Notes: generated from the sequence alone by a model not told the origin. A DNA stretch of 64,000 nt from Ostreococcus lucimarinus CCE9901 (GCF_000092065.1 NC_009373.1:1-64000), one strand, 5' to 3'. Shown: positions 38,488 through 48,602, counted from the stretch's first letter. Program-made: numbers and translations.

Positions 38488-38726
38488 CGCGATCGCCGCG
38501 CGGTCGCGCGATCGGCGGGTTTCGCGGCGTCGATTCCGCGCGCGGCGTCGCGATGCGGGACGTCGCGCGCGCGGCGTGCGTCGATGCGTTTAAACCGCGA
38601 GCGGACGCGCGCGAGCGGGGCGAATCGGCGCGAGGCGAAGAGTGCGGCGAAGAGAGACGAAGGGAGACGCGATCGGGGCGCATCGTGCTGAGTCATCCAA
38701 CTGTCGATTAAATTATTCGCGGCGAG

Positions 38727-41700
38727 CTACCGCGCGCGTAATTCGTTAATTTTAAGCGTGAGATAGGCGGTGACGTCGTCGGAGGCCGGTGGCATGGACT
38801 CGGCGATGTAGACCAAGGTGGCGATCTCGCGCGCGGTGGCGCCGGCGCCGTCTAAGACGGCGTCGAAGACGCGCTCGGCGGCGGCCAAGGATACGGCGCC
38901 GGATTTCTTCACCGAGGCGTCCGCGATCGAGAGAGCCTTGTCGTCGTATTTCGCGCCGTCGATGACGCGGTATTGCTTTGAGGCGGATTTTGTGAGACCT
39001 GATTCGATCTCTTCGCGTCTGGCGTCGATTCGCGGTTGTAAATACGTCGCCGCGGCGTCGCTGAGGACGTAGGCGTATCGACCGCCGCCGCCGGCGAGCA
39101 CCAGCGCCAAAGTCTCGAGCTCGATCTTCGTGATTCCGGCGCCGTCGAAGACGCTTTCGTAAATTTTTTCCGCGCCGGCGCGATCGATTTCGCCTCTTTC
39201 CGCCATGAAAGTGTCCGCGAGGCACAGAGCGGCGTTGTCGTACCTGACGCCGCCGACGGTGCGATAGAATCCTTGAGGCGCTTTACGCTTTTGCGCGCGC
39301 TGTTGCTGCGTCAAAGCGTTCTTTTCCGTCAAACGTGCGTCGCGCAGTCGGGAACGGAGCTCCGCAGCGAGACCCGTGGCGTCGAGACCGCGCGCTGCGC
39401 ACTCGGCGATGAGTTCGTCGCGCTTCATTTTGCTCAACGCGGTGAGCGAGGACGGTTCGAAGACGATCGCCGGGCGTTCCTCACTCGCGGCGTCAACACC
39501 CGGCGAGGAGGTTTCAGTGCTGACGATTACGGGCGTCGGCGTCGATGGTGCCGGCACCTGCGCTCCGCTCGCGCGTTCAGCCGCGGTTTCGGCTTTCGCC
39601 GCGCGTTTGGCCAGAGCCTCCGTCTTGGCTTCGGCTTCCTTGATCGCAAGCGTCGCCGATGAAAGCTTGGCTTCGAGCTCTTCCAACTGCGTCGCGAATC
39701 GAGACTCGGCTTCCGCTAAATCGCTCGCCGCACGCTCAGCGATCGTCTGCGCCTCGACCGCAAATTCTTCTTGGGCTCGCTCGCGCGCAACATCGGCGTC
39801 GTCCTCGGCAGCGGCGAGCCGCGCCTCCATGCGTGCCAAATCTGCTCGCAATTCTCGCTCGACGTCGTCATTCAACGCGCTACTCGATGCCTCAACCTTT
39901 GCTCGCGCTTCCGTTAAGTTGCGCGTCAACTCGTCGCGCTCGGCGGCGATTGCCGCGAGCGCCGCCGCAGCCGCTTCCTGTTCGCTTCTGAGCTCGCGCG
40001 CCAGTTCGCTCGCGCGATCGTCTGCTTCGGCTAGCTTTCGCTCCAACTCATCGCTCATCGAACGCAGGCGCGTCGCCTCGGAAGCTTCAGCCCTGGTGCG
40101 CTCGATTTCATCTCTCAACTCCTCCTGCTCGAGTTCAGCGATTCGAAGTTTCTCTCGCCATGCGTTTTCTGCGCGTCGCGCGTCGTCGCGCGCGGCTTCG
40201 AGTTCAGAAGCCTCGACGAGACTCGCCGTCTTCGCTTTGAGGGCTTCAAAGCGCGCGTTGGCTTCGCTCGCACGGCGCTCGGCGTCGGTGAGTTGACCTT
40301 TTAAGCTCTCGAATGCCTCCGCCGCAGACGCGGCGGAGAGTTCGCGCGCTGATCCTTCTTCGACGAGGCGCTCTATGTCGCTCACAAGGCCGTCAGATTT
40401 GCTCGTTTCCTCGACCAATCGCGCGTCGACTCGGGACTTTTCTGCACGTAAGCGCTTGATTTCGACTTCTAGTGCGGTGAAGCGCTCCTCCACTTGCGCG
40501 ACGGCTGTTCTCGCCGCCGCTACGTTTTGTTCGCTCTGCGACATGGCGTCGTCGATGGATTTCTTGGACTCGGCGTACGCACGATCGACCTCGGACTTTT
40601 CGGCAACTAATTCATCGTACTTTGCTCGAATTTCGGCAATTCGCGCTTCAGATGAATCCACCGCCGTCGCAAGCTTTGCTTCGCTCACGCGTAAAGCCTC
40701 CGCAATGCGCTCGCGTTCTTTTTCAGACGCAACGGCGTTTTCTGCCGCCTTTGCTTCCAATTCGGCGAGAGCATTACGCACGTCATTTCGCTCTTCAACC
40801 AGGCGGTCGATCTCACCTTGTCGACGCAATGCTTCGTTTGCCGCGGCGGCGTTGATAGCGTCCTTTTCAGCGCTAGAAGCCGATTTCAAACTCGAGATTT
40901 CACTCGCATACGTGCGTGCACTCTCGGAAGCGGCTTTCTCCGCCTTGTTGAGCTCGTCGGTTTTAGCTTGCAATTGCCCGCGCAAAGTTTCGCACTCGGC
41001 TCGCGATGCATCCAGCGCCGTAGAATCTACCGCATTTGCGAGTTCACGCTCAAACGCACTCTTTTCCTCAGTCAATCTCGCGACGGTTTCTTGTAACTTT
41101 GCCATATCGCTTAACCGCGCGTTTTGCTCGCCGTCGAGTCGCGACTGTGCCGCCGCCTTTTCTTCTTGAACTCGCGCGAGCGCTTGACGCAATTCGAGCG
41201 CTTGCGATTCCGCGCGAGCTTCGGCACTCTTGAGCGTCTCCAGCGCAGATTCCTTCTCTGCGCGAAGTCGCTCAATCTCGCTCTTCATTTGCTCCTTCTC
41301 CGCTCGGCTCGACTCGTTGAGCGAACGCTCCATCTGAGCAACGGAGTCTCGCATCTCTTGCAGTTGTGCTTGCGCTTGTTTAGTTTCCGCGGAAGCGGCG
41401 TCAAGGGCTCGCGACATTTTGAGCGTCGCGTACGATTGCTCGTTCGCGCTTCTCGTTTCGAGTTTCGCCTCCACCTTGGCGAGTGCCGCGCGCGCGGTCG
41501 CGGCGTCTTCCATCGCTACTTCGGCTTCGCGCTTGGCGTCGTAGAGCTCTCGCGCAGTTTTGTCTTCATCGAGCAAAGTCGCAAATTGCTTCTCCAATCT
41601 TGCTGAATTTTCAATAGCCTTCTTCGCGTCAGCTTCGAGATTCTTGATCCGCCGCTCTTCGTTGGCGTATTGATGCTCGAGTTCGCGACGACGTTGATCC

Positions 41701-43964
41701 GCGGCGAGGGTCACTTTCCTCAATTCGAACGCGGCGTCCCGCTCCACGATTTCGGCGGCGCGTTCAGCCTCGCGAAGCATGCGCGTCAAGTCGGAAACTT
41801 GCGTCTTCAATTCGGCGTTTTCCGTCATCAACGCCTTGACACGCCCTTCGAGTGCGCCGGCACGCATATCATCGCGCTCAAGCGCCTTGTTGGCCGTGCG
41901 AAGTTCGCTGACTGCGCGCTCGAGTTCGCTGACCTTCGCTTTGAGTTGCTTTACGCGCGCGATGGCTTCGTCCTTGGCGATTTCTTCCGAGCGAACGCGG
42001 TCTTTGAGTTTTGCCACCTCATCGACAGTCATCCCAGATACACCTTCGAGCTCGGAGACGCGCGCATCCGTCTTGCGTTCGACTTGAGTGCGTTGGTACG
42101 TGTACTCCAACTGCACTTTTTCCAGACGCGAAGTCACCTCGCGGCACTCTTCGCTCAATTCATCGTTCCTCGCGTTGGACGCCTTCAGTTCGTCTTCCAA
42201 ATTACGCACGCGTTCGCCCAAGTTGCGCGCTTTTTCGTCGCTCTGCGAAGCAGACGTCATGGATTTTGCGACAAGCACTTGCAACTCTTCTTCCATTTCC
42301 TTTACCTTGAGCTGCTCCGCTTCGAGTTTTTGCGTGAGAGAGAACTCAACTGCCATTTGCTTCCCGAGCTCTGCTTTGGCGGTTTCCAAGCTCTGAAGCG
42401 CTTCGTCGACATCTGTTTCACTGGTGGTGCGCTTGCTCATGAAAACGTTGATATTTTCGATCCAAGCGGCGACGGGCATGCCGACTGAGGTTTCAATAGA
42501 CGGAATTTCCGGCGATGACTCCGGCTGCGTTGGCTCTTCCTTCGTCTCCGTCGCTTGAGCTTCGATCTTGGCTTGTTCGCGCTCGCGTTCTTCCTGCGCC
42601 GCCTTGGCCTTAGCCTCGCGTTCCTCCTGCGCCGCCTTGGCCTTAGCCGCGCGTTCCTCCTGCGCCGCCTTGGCCTTAGCCGCGCGTTCCTCCTGCGCCG
42701 CCTTGGCCTTAGCCGCGCGTTCCTCCTGCGCCGCCTTGGCCTTAGCCGCGCGTTCCTCCTGCGCCGCCTTAGCCTTGGCCTTGGCCTCGCGTTGTTGGCG
42801 CTCGCGTTCTTCCTGCGCCGCCTTGGCTTTGGCTTCGCGCTCTCTTTGAGACGCTTGGGCTTTCAAATCGCGCTCGCGCTGTTCGCGTTCACGTTTCTCT
42901 ACGAGTGCCTTTGCTTTGGCTTCGCGCTCGCGCTGCTGACGCTCGCGCGTCTCCTCTTGCTCGCGTTTGCGCTTCAAGCGGTCGAGCTCCGCCGCCTTGG
43001 CTTTCGCCTCGCGCGCTTGCACGGCGCGAATCTCCTCCTGCTCGCGCAAGAAGACGGCATTCTTCATCGCTGCCTTTTCAGTGTCTCGGGCTTTATAATA
43101 GACGTCGATCGCCGCGAGCACAGACGCCGGAATCTTGTTGCGAGGCGTCTGTTCTTCCATATCGGCGATAGTCTTGCAAACGGCGGCGTCAAGCTCGTCG
43201 CTCGAAGCCGCGAGCTTAGCCGCGAGCTCTGGCGCGCCCGAGATTTGCGAAAAAGCCTCCGCGAAGTCCAAACGAAGCGCTTGTCGACCTTCGGTCGTGG
43301 TGAGCAAACGCCTGTACACGGTGCCGTAATACGCCGTGACGACGAAACCGACGAGCTGTTCGAGCGCCGCGAGCGGCGGGTTGGATTCTAAACTCGACAA
43401 AACGGCGTCAATGGAAACCGTGGACAACACCGCCGTGACCGCGATCCCGGTCACGGCGCTGTACGCCACGCCCTGACGCAACGCGCGCTCGCGCGTGCGC
43501 TCGTACTCTTCCCAACTCGAATTCGCCTCGGCGTCGAATTCGCCATCCTTGTACTTTTTCAAATCCTCCAACAAGCTCGTCGTCTCTTTCGCCGTCTTCG
43601 CCGTCAGCGCCTTCACCGTCGCCTCCGCCTCGCTCTCATCTTTCGCCGCGAGCAAACTCGCGATCTTAGAGCTTATAAACGCCGCCTTCTTCGCCGCGTC
43701 CGCGAGCTCCGCCGGAATCGCTTCGTCTTCGTTCGCCCGCGCCTCCCGCGTCGATCGATCCAGCACTCGCCTTCCCGCGTCTCGCGCCCTCGACACCACC
43801 GCCGACGACGTCTCCGACTCTTCCTCTTCGTTTCCCGTCTCTCCCGTCGCTTTCACGATCGCGATTCGCTTCGATTCGCGTCGTCGTCGCGCCTTCGCCG
43901 CGCCTCGCGCGCCTCGTCGCGCCCCGCCGTCGATCCTTCCCGCCACCGTCGCCGCGATCGCCAT
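38727..43964 (-). CDS. Giant plastid-type protein: CAAD domain, coiled coil, SAP domain, duplicated C-terminal domain
   Basis: 1745-aa protein. The N-terminus is Arg/Ala-rich and transit-peptide-like. A CAAD-type membrane domain lies at about 150-245 (GVAYSAVTGIAVTAVLSTVS, PPLAALEQLVGFVVTAYYGTVYRRLL); such domains occur in thylakoid/envelope proteins. Residues about 330-1480 are almost pure coiled coil, including six 11-residue repeats (AAKAKAAQEER). A SAP DNA/RNA-binding motif follows at about 1503-1545 (LSKMKRDELIAECAARGLDATGLAAELRSRL). The last 180 residues are two copies of an unknown domain (GVRYDNAALCLADTFM.. and GAKYDDKALSIADASV..). It could tether nucleic acid to a plastid membrane, by analogy with plant plastid MFP1-type proteins. 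I chose the ATG at 43964; an in-frame ATG lies at 44276. Confidence 0.83.
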   Translation of the reverse strand: MAIAATVAGRIDGGARRGARGAAKARRRRESKRIAIVKATGETGNEEEESETSSAVVSRARDAGRRVLDRSTREARANEDEAIPAELADAAKKAAFISSKIASLLAAKDESEAEATVKALTAKTAKETTSLLEDLKKYKDGEFDAEANSSWEEYERTRERALRQGVAYSAVTGIAVTAVLSTVSIDAVLSSLESNPPLAALEQLVGFVVTAYYGTVYRRLLTTTEGRQALRLDFAEAFSQISGAPELAAKLAASSDELDAAVCKTIADMEEQTPRNKIPASVLAAIDVYYKARDTEKAAMKNAVFLREQEEIRAVQAREAKAKAAELDRLKRKREQEETRERQQREREAKAKALVEKREREQRERDLKAQASQREREAKAKAAQEERERQQREAKAKAKAAQEERAAKAKAAQEERAAKAKAAQEERAAKAKAAQEERAAKAKAAQEEREAKAKAAQEEREREQAKIEAQATETKEEPTQPESSPEIPSIETSVGMPVAAWIENINVFMSKRTTSETDVDEALQSLETAKAELGKQMAVEFSLTQKLEAEQLKVKEMEEELQVLVAKSMTSASQSDEKARNLGERVRNLEDELKASNARNDELSEECREVTSRLEKVQLEYTYQRTQVERKTDARVSELEGVSGMTVDEVAKLKDRVRSEEIAKDEAIARVKQLKAKVSELERAVSELRTANKALERDDMRAGALEGRVKALMTENAELKTQVSDLTRMLREAERAAEIVERDAAFELRKVTLAADQRRRELEHQYANEERRIKNLEADAKKAIENSARLEKQFATLLDEDKTARELYDAKREAEVAMEDAATARAALAKVEAKLETRSANEQSYATLKMSRALDAASAETKQAQAQLQEMRDSVAQMERSLNESSRAEKEQMKSEIERLRAEKESALETLKSAEARAESQALELRQALARVQEEKAAAQSRLDGEQNARLSDMAKLQETVARLTEEKSAFERELANAVDSTALDASRAECETLRGQLQAKTDELNKAEKAASESARTYASEISSLKSASSAEKDAINAAAANEALRRQGEIDRLVEERNDVRNALAELEAKAAENAVASEKERERIAEALRVSEAKLATAVDSSEARIAEIRAKYDELVAEKSEVDRAYAESKKSIDDAMSQSEQNVAAARTAVAQVEERFTALEVEIKRLRAEKSRVDARLVEETSKSDGLVSDIERLVEEGSARELSAASAAEAFESLKGQLTDAERRASEANARFEALKAKTASLVEASELEAARDDARRAENAWREKLRIAELEQEELRDEIERTRAEASEATRLRSMSDELERKLAEADDRASELARELRSEQEAAAAALAAIAAERDELTRNLTEARAKVEASSSALNDDVERELRADLARMEARLAAAEDDADVARERAQEEFAVEAQTIAERAASDLAEAESRFATQLEELEAKLSSATLAIKEAEAKTEALAKRAAKAETAAERASGAQVPAPSTPTPVIVSTETSSPGVDAASEERPAIVFEPSSLTALSKMKRDELIAECAARGLDATGLAAELRSRLRDARLTEKNALTQQQRAQKRKAPQGFYRTVGGVRYDNAALCLADTFMAERGEIDRAGAEKIYESVFDGAGITKIELETLALVLAGGGGRYAYVLSDAAATYLQPRIDARREEIESGLTKSASKQYRVIDGAKYDDKALSIADASVKKSGAVSLAAAERVFDAVLDGAGATAREIATLVYIAESMPPASDDVTAYLTLKINELRAR
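42592..42789. repeat. Six 33-bp coding tandem repeats
   Basis: Six consecutive 33-bp units (TCCTGCGCCGCCTTGGCCTT...) encode 11-residue AAKAKAAQEER units within the coiled coil of the CAAD/SAP protein on the minus strand. The inner units are nearly identical at the DNA level, so the array is recent or being homogenised. Confidence 0.95.
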
Positions 43965-44315
43965 CGCGACGCCCCCGGACGACGCGAGCGGTCGCGTCGC
44001 GTCGACGCGCGCGCGCGCGGTCGCGCTCGGTGCGCGCGCGCGACGAGCGCCGCGCGCGGGATCGGCAGACGGCGCTGCGATTTCAAACTTCGCGCGTCGA
44101 TTTCGTCGCGAAACCGCGTCCGCGGCGCGCGAGATTCGCGCGAGGCGCTCGCGTTCGCGCGCGCTCGCGTTCGGCGCGCGCTCGCGTCGCGCGTCGCGCG
44201 CGCGTGTGCGGTCGGCGAGGCGCGCGTTCGACGACGGTCGACCGCGCGGGTGGGTAAACAGTGCGGTACATTTCATCGGTCGGTCGGACGCTCGACGGCA
44301 TCGATCGAGTCGCGC
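43965..44315. promoter_or_regulatory. Intergenic region upstream of the CAAD/SAP gene
   Basis: 351 bp between the CBS-gene stop and the chosen CAAD/SAP start, both on the minus strand. It is GC-rich and could instead be coding, as a 104-residue N-terminal extension that keeps the frame open to 44276. No repeat or TATA box is visible. Confidence 0.35.
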
Positions 44316-44901
44316 TCACGCGGCGGGCGCGCTCGATCGCGTCGGACGCGAGCCTCGTAAGCGCGGCTGTCGGACGCGCTCGAAGAATTCTTGCCAAAAC
44401 GGGAGCTCGTACGCGCGACCGACCTCGCGAGCGATGTCCCACGCCGAGACGAGGCCGACGAAGACGCCGTCTCGGTCGGTGACGGCGACGTGGTGCACGC
44501 GATTGCGCATCAGCACGGCGCTCACCTCATCGCGCGTCATCCACGGACTCGCCTGAATCACCGCCTTGTTCGCCACCGCGCCGCACGCGCAGTCCATGGG
44601 AAGCTTTTCGAGCCACCACTCCAGCGCGTCCGCCTTGGTGACGACGCCGACCGGTTTCCCGGCGTCGAGCACGCACACGCACCCGACGCCGTCGTAGGCC
44701 AGCGCGTGTACGACGCTCTCGATCGTATCGTCCGTCGTCGCCGTGATGCACCTGCGCGAGCGAAACGCGCGCGCGCGGTTCAGTCGAACGTCCTCGCGCG
44801 CGCCGTCGCCTCGTCGTCTCGCGCGTCGCCGCGTCGCGCGTCGTCGCCTCGCGCACGCACGCGCGCGCGGGGGTCATGAAATCTCGGCACGTCGGCACCA
44901 T
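44316..44901 (-). CDS. CBS-domain-pair protein
   Basis: Small protein made almost only of two CBS motifs, which usually bind adenosine nucleotides and regulate a partner. Two exons (44901-44861 and 44751-44316) give 158 aa. The 109-nt intron has donor GTGCGT, a branch-like ACTGAA and acceptor CAG. Splicing yields MVPTCRDFMTPARACITATTDDTIESVVHAL, restoring the start of CBS1 that the unspliced frame lacks. CBS1 ends in GKPVGVVTKADALEWWLEKL and CBS2 in GVFVGLVSAWDIAREVGR. No targeting signal is obvious. The partner is unknown. Confidence 0.87.
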
Positions 44902-45308
44902 CGTCGGCGAGTCGCGCGTTCGGTCGGTCGGTCGGTCCGTCGGTCGCGCGTTCGTTCGTTCGGTCGCGCGTCGAGCTTTGCGAACTCCCCCCCCCGTCGG
45001 TTCGAGGCGCTTTGATGCGTCGTCTAAATATCTAATTATATGGCCCTATACCATTCTTAGTACGGTCTCGTACTCGTATTTAAGTATACATACCATCTGT
45101 ATACATAGGAGAGCCGTTGCGACGCCCGCGCGGCACACGTCCACGCGCGCCCGCGTCCTCGCGCGGCGCCGGCGCGCGCGCGCGCGGCGCGACCCGATCG
45201 TGTTCGCCCCCGCGCGCGCCCGCATGCGCGCTCGCGCGCTCGAACGCGCCGCGGACGAAGGATTCGACGAATAATCTTTAGAATTTCACATTCGCACTCG
45301 CGCGCGCG
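44902..45308. promoter_or_regulatory. Divergent promoter region with AT-rich island
   Basis: 407 bp between divergent start codons. It contains (TCGG)n and (GTTC)n tracts at 44920-44965 and an AT-rich island at 45028-45112 (CTAATTATATGG, TATTTAAGTATACATA), followed by GC-rich sequence up to the ATG at 45309. Confidence 0.55.
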
Positions 45309-47375
45309 ATGTCGCGCGACGCGCTCGGAGAACGCTCGACGCGGACGTTGACGGCGTACGGACGTCCGTCGACGTCGCCGCTGGCGGAGAGCGCGAGAGA
45401 ACTGGCGAGGACGACGATGGCGGGACGACTTCGGGACGCGGCGACGACGACGCGACGAGGACGGCGAGACGACGAGGGCGAGGACGAGTACGAGAGCGCG
45501 ACGACGACGAGCGAGACGACGAGCGCGACGGCGAGTTTGATTGGGTCGTCGGTGATCGAATTCGGGCGCGAGCGGGAGGGCGCGAGGAGACTGCGGGGGA
45601 GGGATCGGTTCGGAACGGCGGCGCGGCGCGAACGATTCGAAGAGTCGAAGCGAACGGCGAAGACGCGAGGGACGTTTGACGTGGCGGAGAACGCGAGATT
45701 GGCGCTCGAGGCGAAGGAGGCGCAGTTGCAGAAGATGGCGGCGCGATTGCGAGCGTTGGAGCGCGAGCGGGAGCGGGAGCGCGGGCGTGAGATGGACGAG
45801 GAGCGGGAGACGTTTGCCGACGCGGCGAACGATTTAGAGGGGGAGATGGCGGCGGCGATGGCGAGGTTACGAGGCGACGCTGGCGGCGCGACGACGTCGC
45901 GTCAGCAGACGACGAAGTCGTCGCGCGCGCGCGAGGACGCGGGCACGTTTGCGTTCGCCCCGGATGCTTTCGCGAGTCGCGACGGCGACGACCCCGCGAC
46001 GCCCGAGCTGCCGCGCGGGCGAGGCAAAGCGGAGGAACACGGCGATGACGTCGAGATGACGAAGACGCCGGAGATAAAGCCGATGCACCCACCGCGCGCG
46101 CCACCGTCAGAGCGCTCGGACGCCGAGATTTCGGAGTCGAAGACGCCTGAACCGATCAAACCAGGCGTACGCGTGGACGGCGGATACCTCACGCCGAGCG
46201 GTCGAGTCGTCGGGAGCGCGTTGAAATCGGGTTCGTCGAAGCCGAAGACGCCGAACGAATCCAAGTCCGTCGTATTCACACCCGGAGAGATCGCGCAGTA
46301 CTCGGACGCGGGAACGCCGTTCGACGCGGCCGATGTAGAAGAGTTGCGCGCCGAGCTCCGCGAAGTCAGGGCGGCGCTCAAGAGCGCGTTCAGCGTGAGT
46401 GAAAAACTCGTCGCGCAGTGCGAAAAGAAGAATAGGGAGATCAAGGAAAAGAATACGAGCGTCATGCTCGCGCGCGAGGAGCTGGAGAACGCGCGCGCAG
46501 CGCTCGAGCGAGCGCAAAAAGAAGCGCTAGAGGCGAAGAAGTCCGTCGCCGGCGTCCCGGCGGGCGATCTCGCCGAGGCGTACGAAAAGAGCAAACGTTT
46601 GAATAGCGAACTCTTGCGCGTGATGCGCGCGTCGATCGGGGTGAATGTCGAATTAAGTCCGGACGTTGTGTTCGCAATTCTACCCACGCTCGCGAGCTTA
46701 GCCGTGCGGGGAGACGTCGCCGAGGCCATGGCGCAGGGCGGCGCCTTGGACGCCCTCGCGGGAGCGTTGGATTTGTTCGCGCACGACCCCGCGGTTTGTC
46801 GCAAAGCCATCGCCGCGATCGAATCTATTTGTCGCGCCGGATCTCCCGACGCTAGCGGGGCGACTCAAGACGAAGAGATCATCGCCATTCGCTCGAGATT
46901 GACGAACGAAGCCGTGGACGCGTGCGGCGCCGCCGTGGCGCGATGCGCGTACGATCACGTCGCCGACGCGCGATTGAGCGAAGCCATTTGCGCGCTCGCG
47001 CACGCGTTCGCCGAGATCGGCGATTATGATCGCGTTCAGTTCTTGATTGGACGTGAATGCGCGCTGGTGCAAGCGATTTGCAAGATCTCTAAGACGCACG
47101 AGCACGACGAGCGAACGCAGCGCGCGTCTTCGTTGGCGCTCGCCGCGTTCGCCGCGTGCGACGAGAACACCAAGCGCGTCGTCGAAAGTCTCGGTGGCAT
47201 CGCGCTCATCAAGCGGTGCGTGCAGGAACTCGGAATAGATGACGCGCAGCGCGCGTTTCCGCACGTCAAGCGATGGATTTCCGGGAAGAAGACGCGCGAG
47301 GACAGAGAACGCGGCGCCCGCGGTTTCGACTCGGACGACGGCGAAGCCGACGTCGACGTCACGGGAAATCTATGA
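45309..47375 (+). CDS. Coiled-coil protein with armadillo-like C-terminus
   Basis: 688-aa protein of unknown function. The first half is charged and low-complexity, with coiled coils at about 130-190 (RLALEAKEAQLQKMAARLRALERERE). A second coiled coil spans about 335-415 (VEELRAELREVRAALKSAFSV..). Residues about 440-660 are all-helical and read like armadillo/HEAT repeats (VFAILPTLASLAVRGDVAEAMAQGGALDALAGAL; RASSLALAAFAACDENTKRVVESLGGIALIKRC). The architecture suggests a cytoskeletal or trafficking scaffold, but this is inference. Single exon. Confidence 0.75.
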   Translation: MSRDALGERSTRTLTAYGRPSTSPLAESARELARTTMAGRLRDAATTTRRGRRDDEGEDEYESATTTSETTSATASLIGSSVIEFGREREGARRLRGRDRFGTAARRERFEESKRTAKTRGTFDVAENARLALEAKEAQLQKMAARLRALERERERERGREMDEERETFADAANDLEGEMAAAMARLRGDAGGATTSRQQTTKSSRAREDAGTFAFAPDAFASRDGDDPATPELPRGRGKAEEHGDDVEMTKTPEIKPMHPPRAPPSERSDAEISESKTPEPIKPGVRVDGGYLTPSGRVVGSALKSGSSKPKTPNESKSVVFTPGEIAQYSDAGTPFDAADVEELRAELREVRAALKSAFSVSEKLVAQCEKKNREIKEKNTSVMLAREELENARAALERAQKEALEAKKSVAGVPAGDLAEAYEKSKRLNSELLRVMRASIGVNVELSPDVVFAILPTLASLAVRGDVAEAMAQGGALDALAGALDLFAHDPAVCRKAIAAIESICRAGSPDASGATQDEEIIAIRSRLTNEAVDACGAAVARCAYDHVADARLSEAICALAHAFAEIGDYDRVQFLIGRECALVQAICKISKTHEHDERTQRASSLALAAFAACDENTKRVVESLGGIALIKRCVQELGIDDAQRAFPHVKRWISGKKTREDRERGARGFDSDDGEADVDVTGNL

Positions 47376-47459
47376 TGAATCTTAGTGTTGGCTATTTATA
47401 ATCTAATTTCTACTAGCAGCGATCGAACGAGCGTTTCGCCCGACTCGGCCGCGCCCGCG

Positions 47460-48602
47460 CTAACTCGACGCGTCGTCCGAACGTTTCTCTCGCGCGCCGA
47501 TGAACGCCGACATTTCCACCGCCGCCGTTCGAGTCGGCGACGCGTACGCGTCGTCGTCGTCGTCGTCGTCGTCGTCCATCGTCGCGCGCGTGAGCACGAC
47601 GAACCCATCGCCCGCGGCTCGAGCCCCGCCCTCGTCGTCGCCCTCGTCGTCGTCGCTCGCGAAATCGACGTCGTCCGCGAGATCTCCCAACCCCGTCTGC
47701 GCGTCCTCCGCGCCGACCCCCCGCGCTCGCGCCGAGAGCCGCGCGCACCCGAACGCCGTCGCCAACTCCACCGCCATCTCCCCTCGCGCCGGGTGCGCCA
47801 ACACGAACACGATCGCGTGCACCGCCCCCTGCGACGTCTTACACGCGACGTGCGCGCACGCGAGCCACAGCGCCGGCTTCGCTCGCCCCGCCAGCGTCGA
47901 CGCCCGCAGCGCCGTCCCCGGCACGTTCGTCACCACCTGCGCGATCGGGTACCACGCCAACCGTCGCACGTACGTCCGCAATCGCGCGTGCGCTCGCCGC
48001 GCCGTCGCGTCGTCGCGCCCCAACGTCGCCTCGAGCGCCGCCGCGCTCGCCATCCCGCGACGAATCGCGCGCCAGCAGCGCGCGTTGTAACAAAACGCCG
48101 CCCAAATCGGGACGTAATAAAAAACCAACCGGATTGTCGCCGCGCGCCTCCCCTCCGATTTCACGTGACACCGCCCCAGCCTCGAATCGCCGTACGCGTT
48201 CGCGAGCATCGGCGCGAGCGCCGACGCCGCGCACGCCGTCCACGCGAATCCGTCCTCGCGTCGCGCGTCGCCCCTCGCGCGTCCCGCGCGCAGGCTCTCC
48301 ATCAGCGCCCGCGACACGAGCGCCGCCCACACCGCGCCGGCGACGCCGAACGTCTGTATCAACGCGCCCTGCAAAGCGCAGATCGCGCCGCCGCGCGCGC
48401 CGCGATCGCCGAGCGCGCACGCCGTCGAAAACATCAAATCGCTCAGCGCCAATCGTTTCACGTACGCGTACGTCCTGCCGCGCGTACTGCGCGTCGCGAT
48501 CGCGCCCGCGAGGAGCACGAACGACGCGCCGGCGATCGACGCCGCTGAAGCGACGCGGTTCGTCGCGCGCACGATCGCGCGTTCGTCGGGCGTCCACGAC
48601 AT
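47460..48602 (-). CDS. cAMP-receptor-like seven-transmembrane (GPCR) protein
   Basis: 380-aa integral membrane protein with about seven hydrophobic segments. The pattern resembles the Dictyostelium cAR / plant GCR1 class: SIAGASFVLLAGAIATRS (TM1), LALSDLMFSTACALGD (TM2), ALIQTFGVAGAVWAALVSRALM (TM3), AWTACAASALAPMLANAYG (TM4) and RLVFYYVPIWAAFCYNARC (TM5). LAWYPIAQVVTNVP (TM6) and WLACAHVACKTSQGAVHAIVFVLAHP (TM7) complete the set. The C-terminal tail is acidic and low-complexity. Family assignment is by motif look only. It overlaps nothing and is convergent with the armadillo-like gene (84 bp apart). Confidence 0.7.
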   Translation of the reverse strand: MSWTPDERAIVRATNRVASAASIAGASFVLLAGAIATRSTRGRTYAYVKRLALSDLMFSTACALGDRGARGGAICALQGALIQTFGVAGAVWAALVSRALMESLRAGRARGDARREDGFAWTACAASALAPMLANAYGDSRLGRCHVKSEGRRAATIRLVFYYVPIWAAFCYNARCWRAIRRGMASAAALEATLGRDDATARRAHARLRTYVRRLAWYPIAQVVTNVPGTALRASTLAGRAKPALWLACAHVACKTSQGAVHAIVFVLAHPARGEMAVELATAFGCARLSARARGVGAEDAQTGLGDLADDVDFASDDDEGDDEGGARAAGDGFVVLTRATMDDDDDDDDDAYASPTRTAAVEMSAFIGAREKRSDDASS

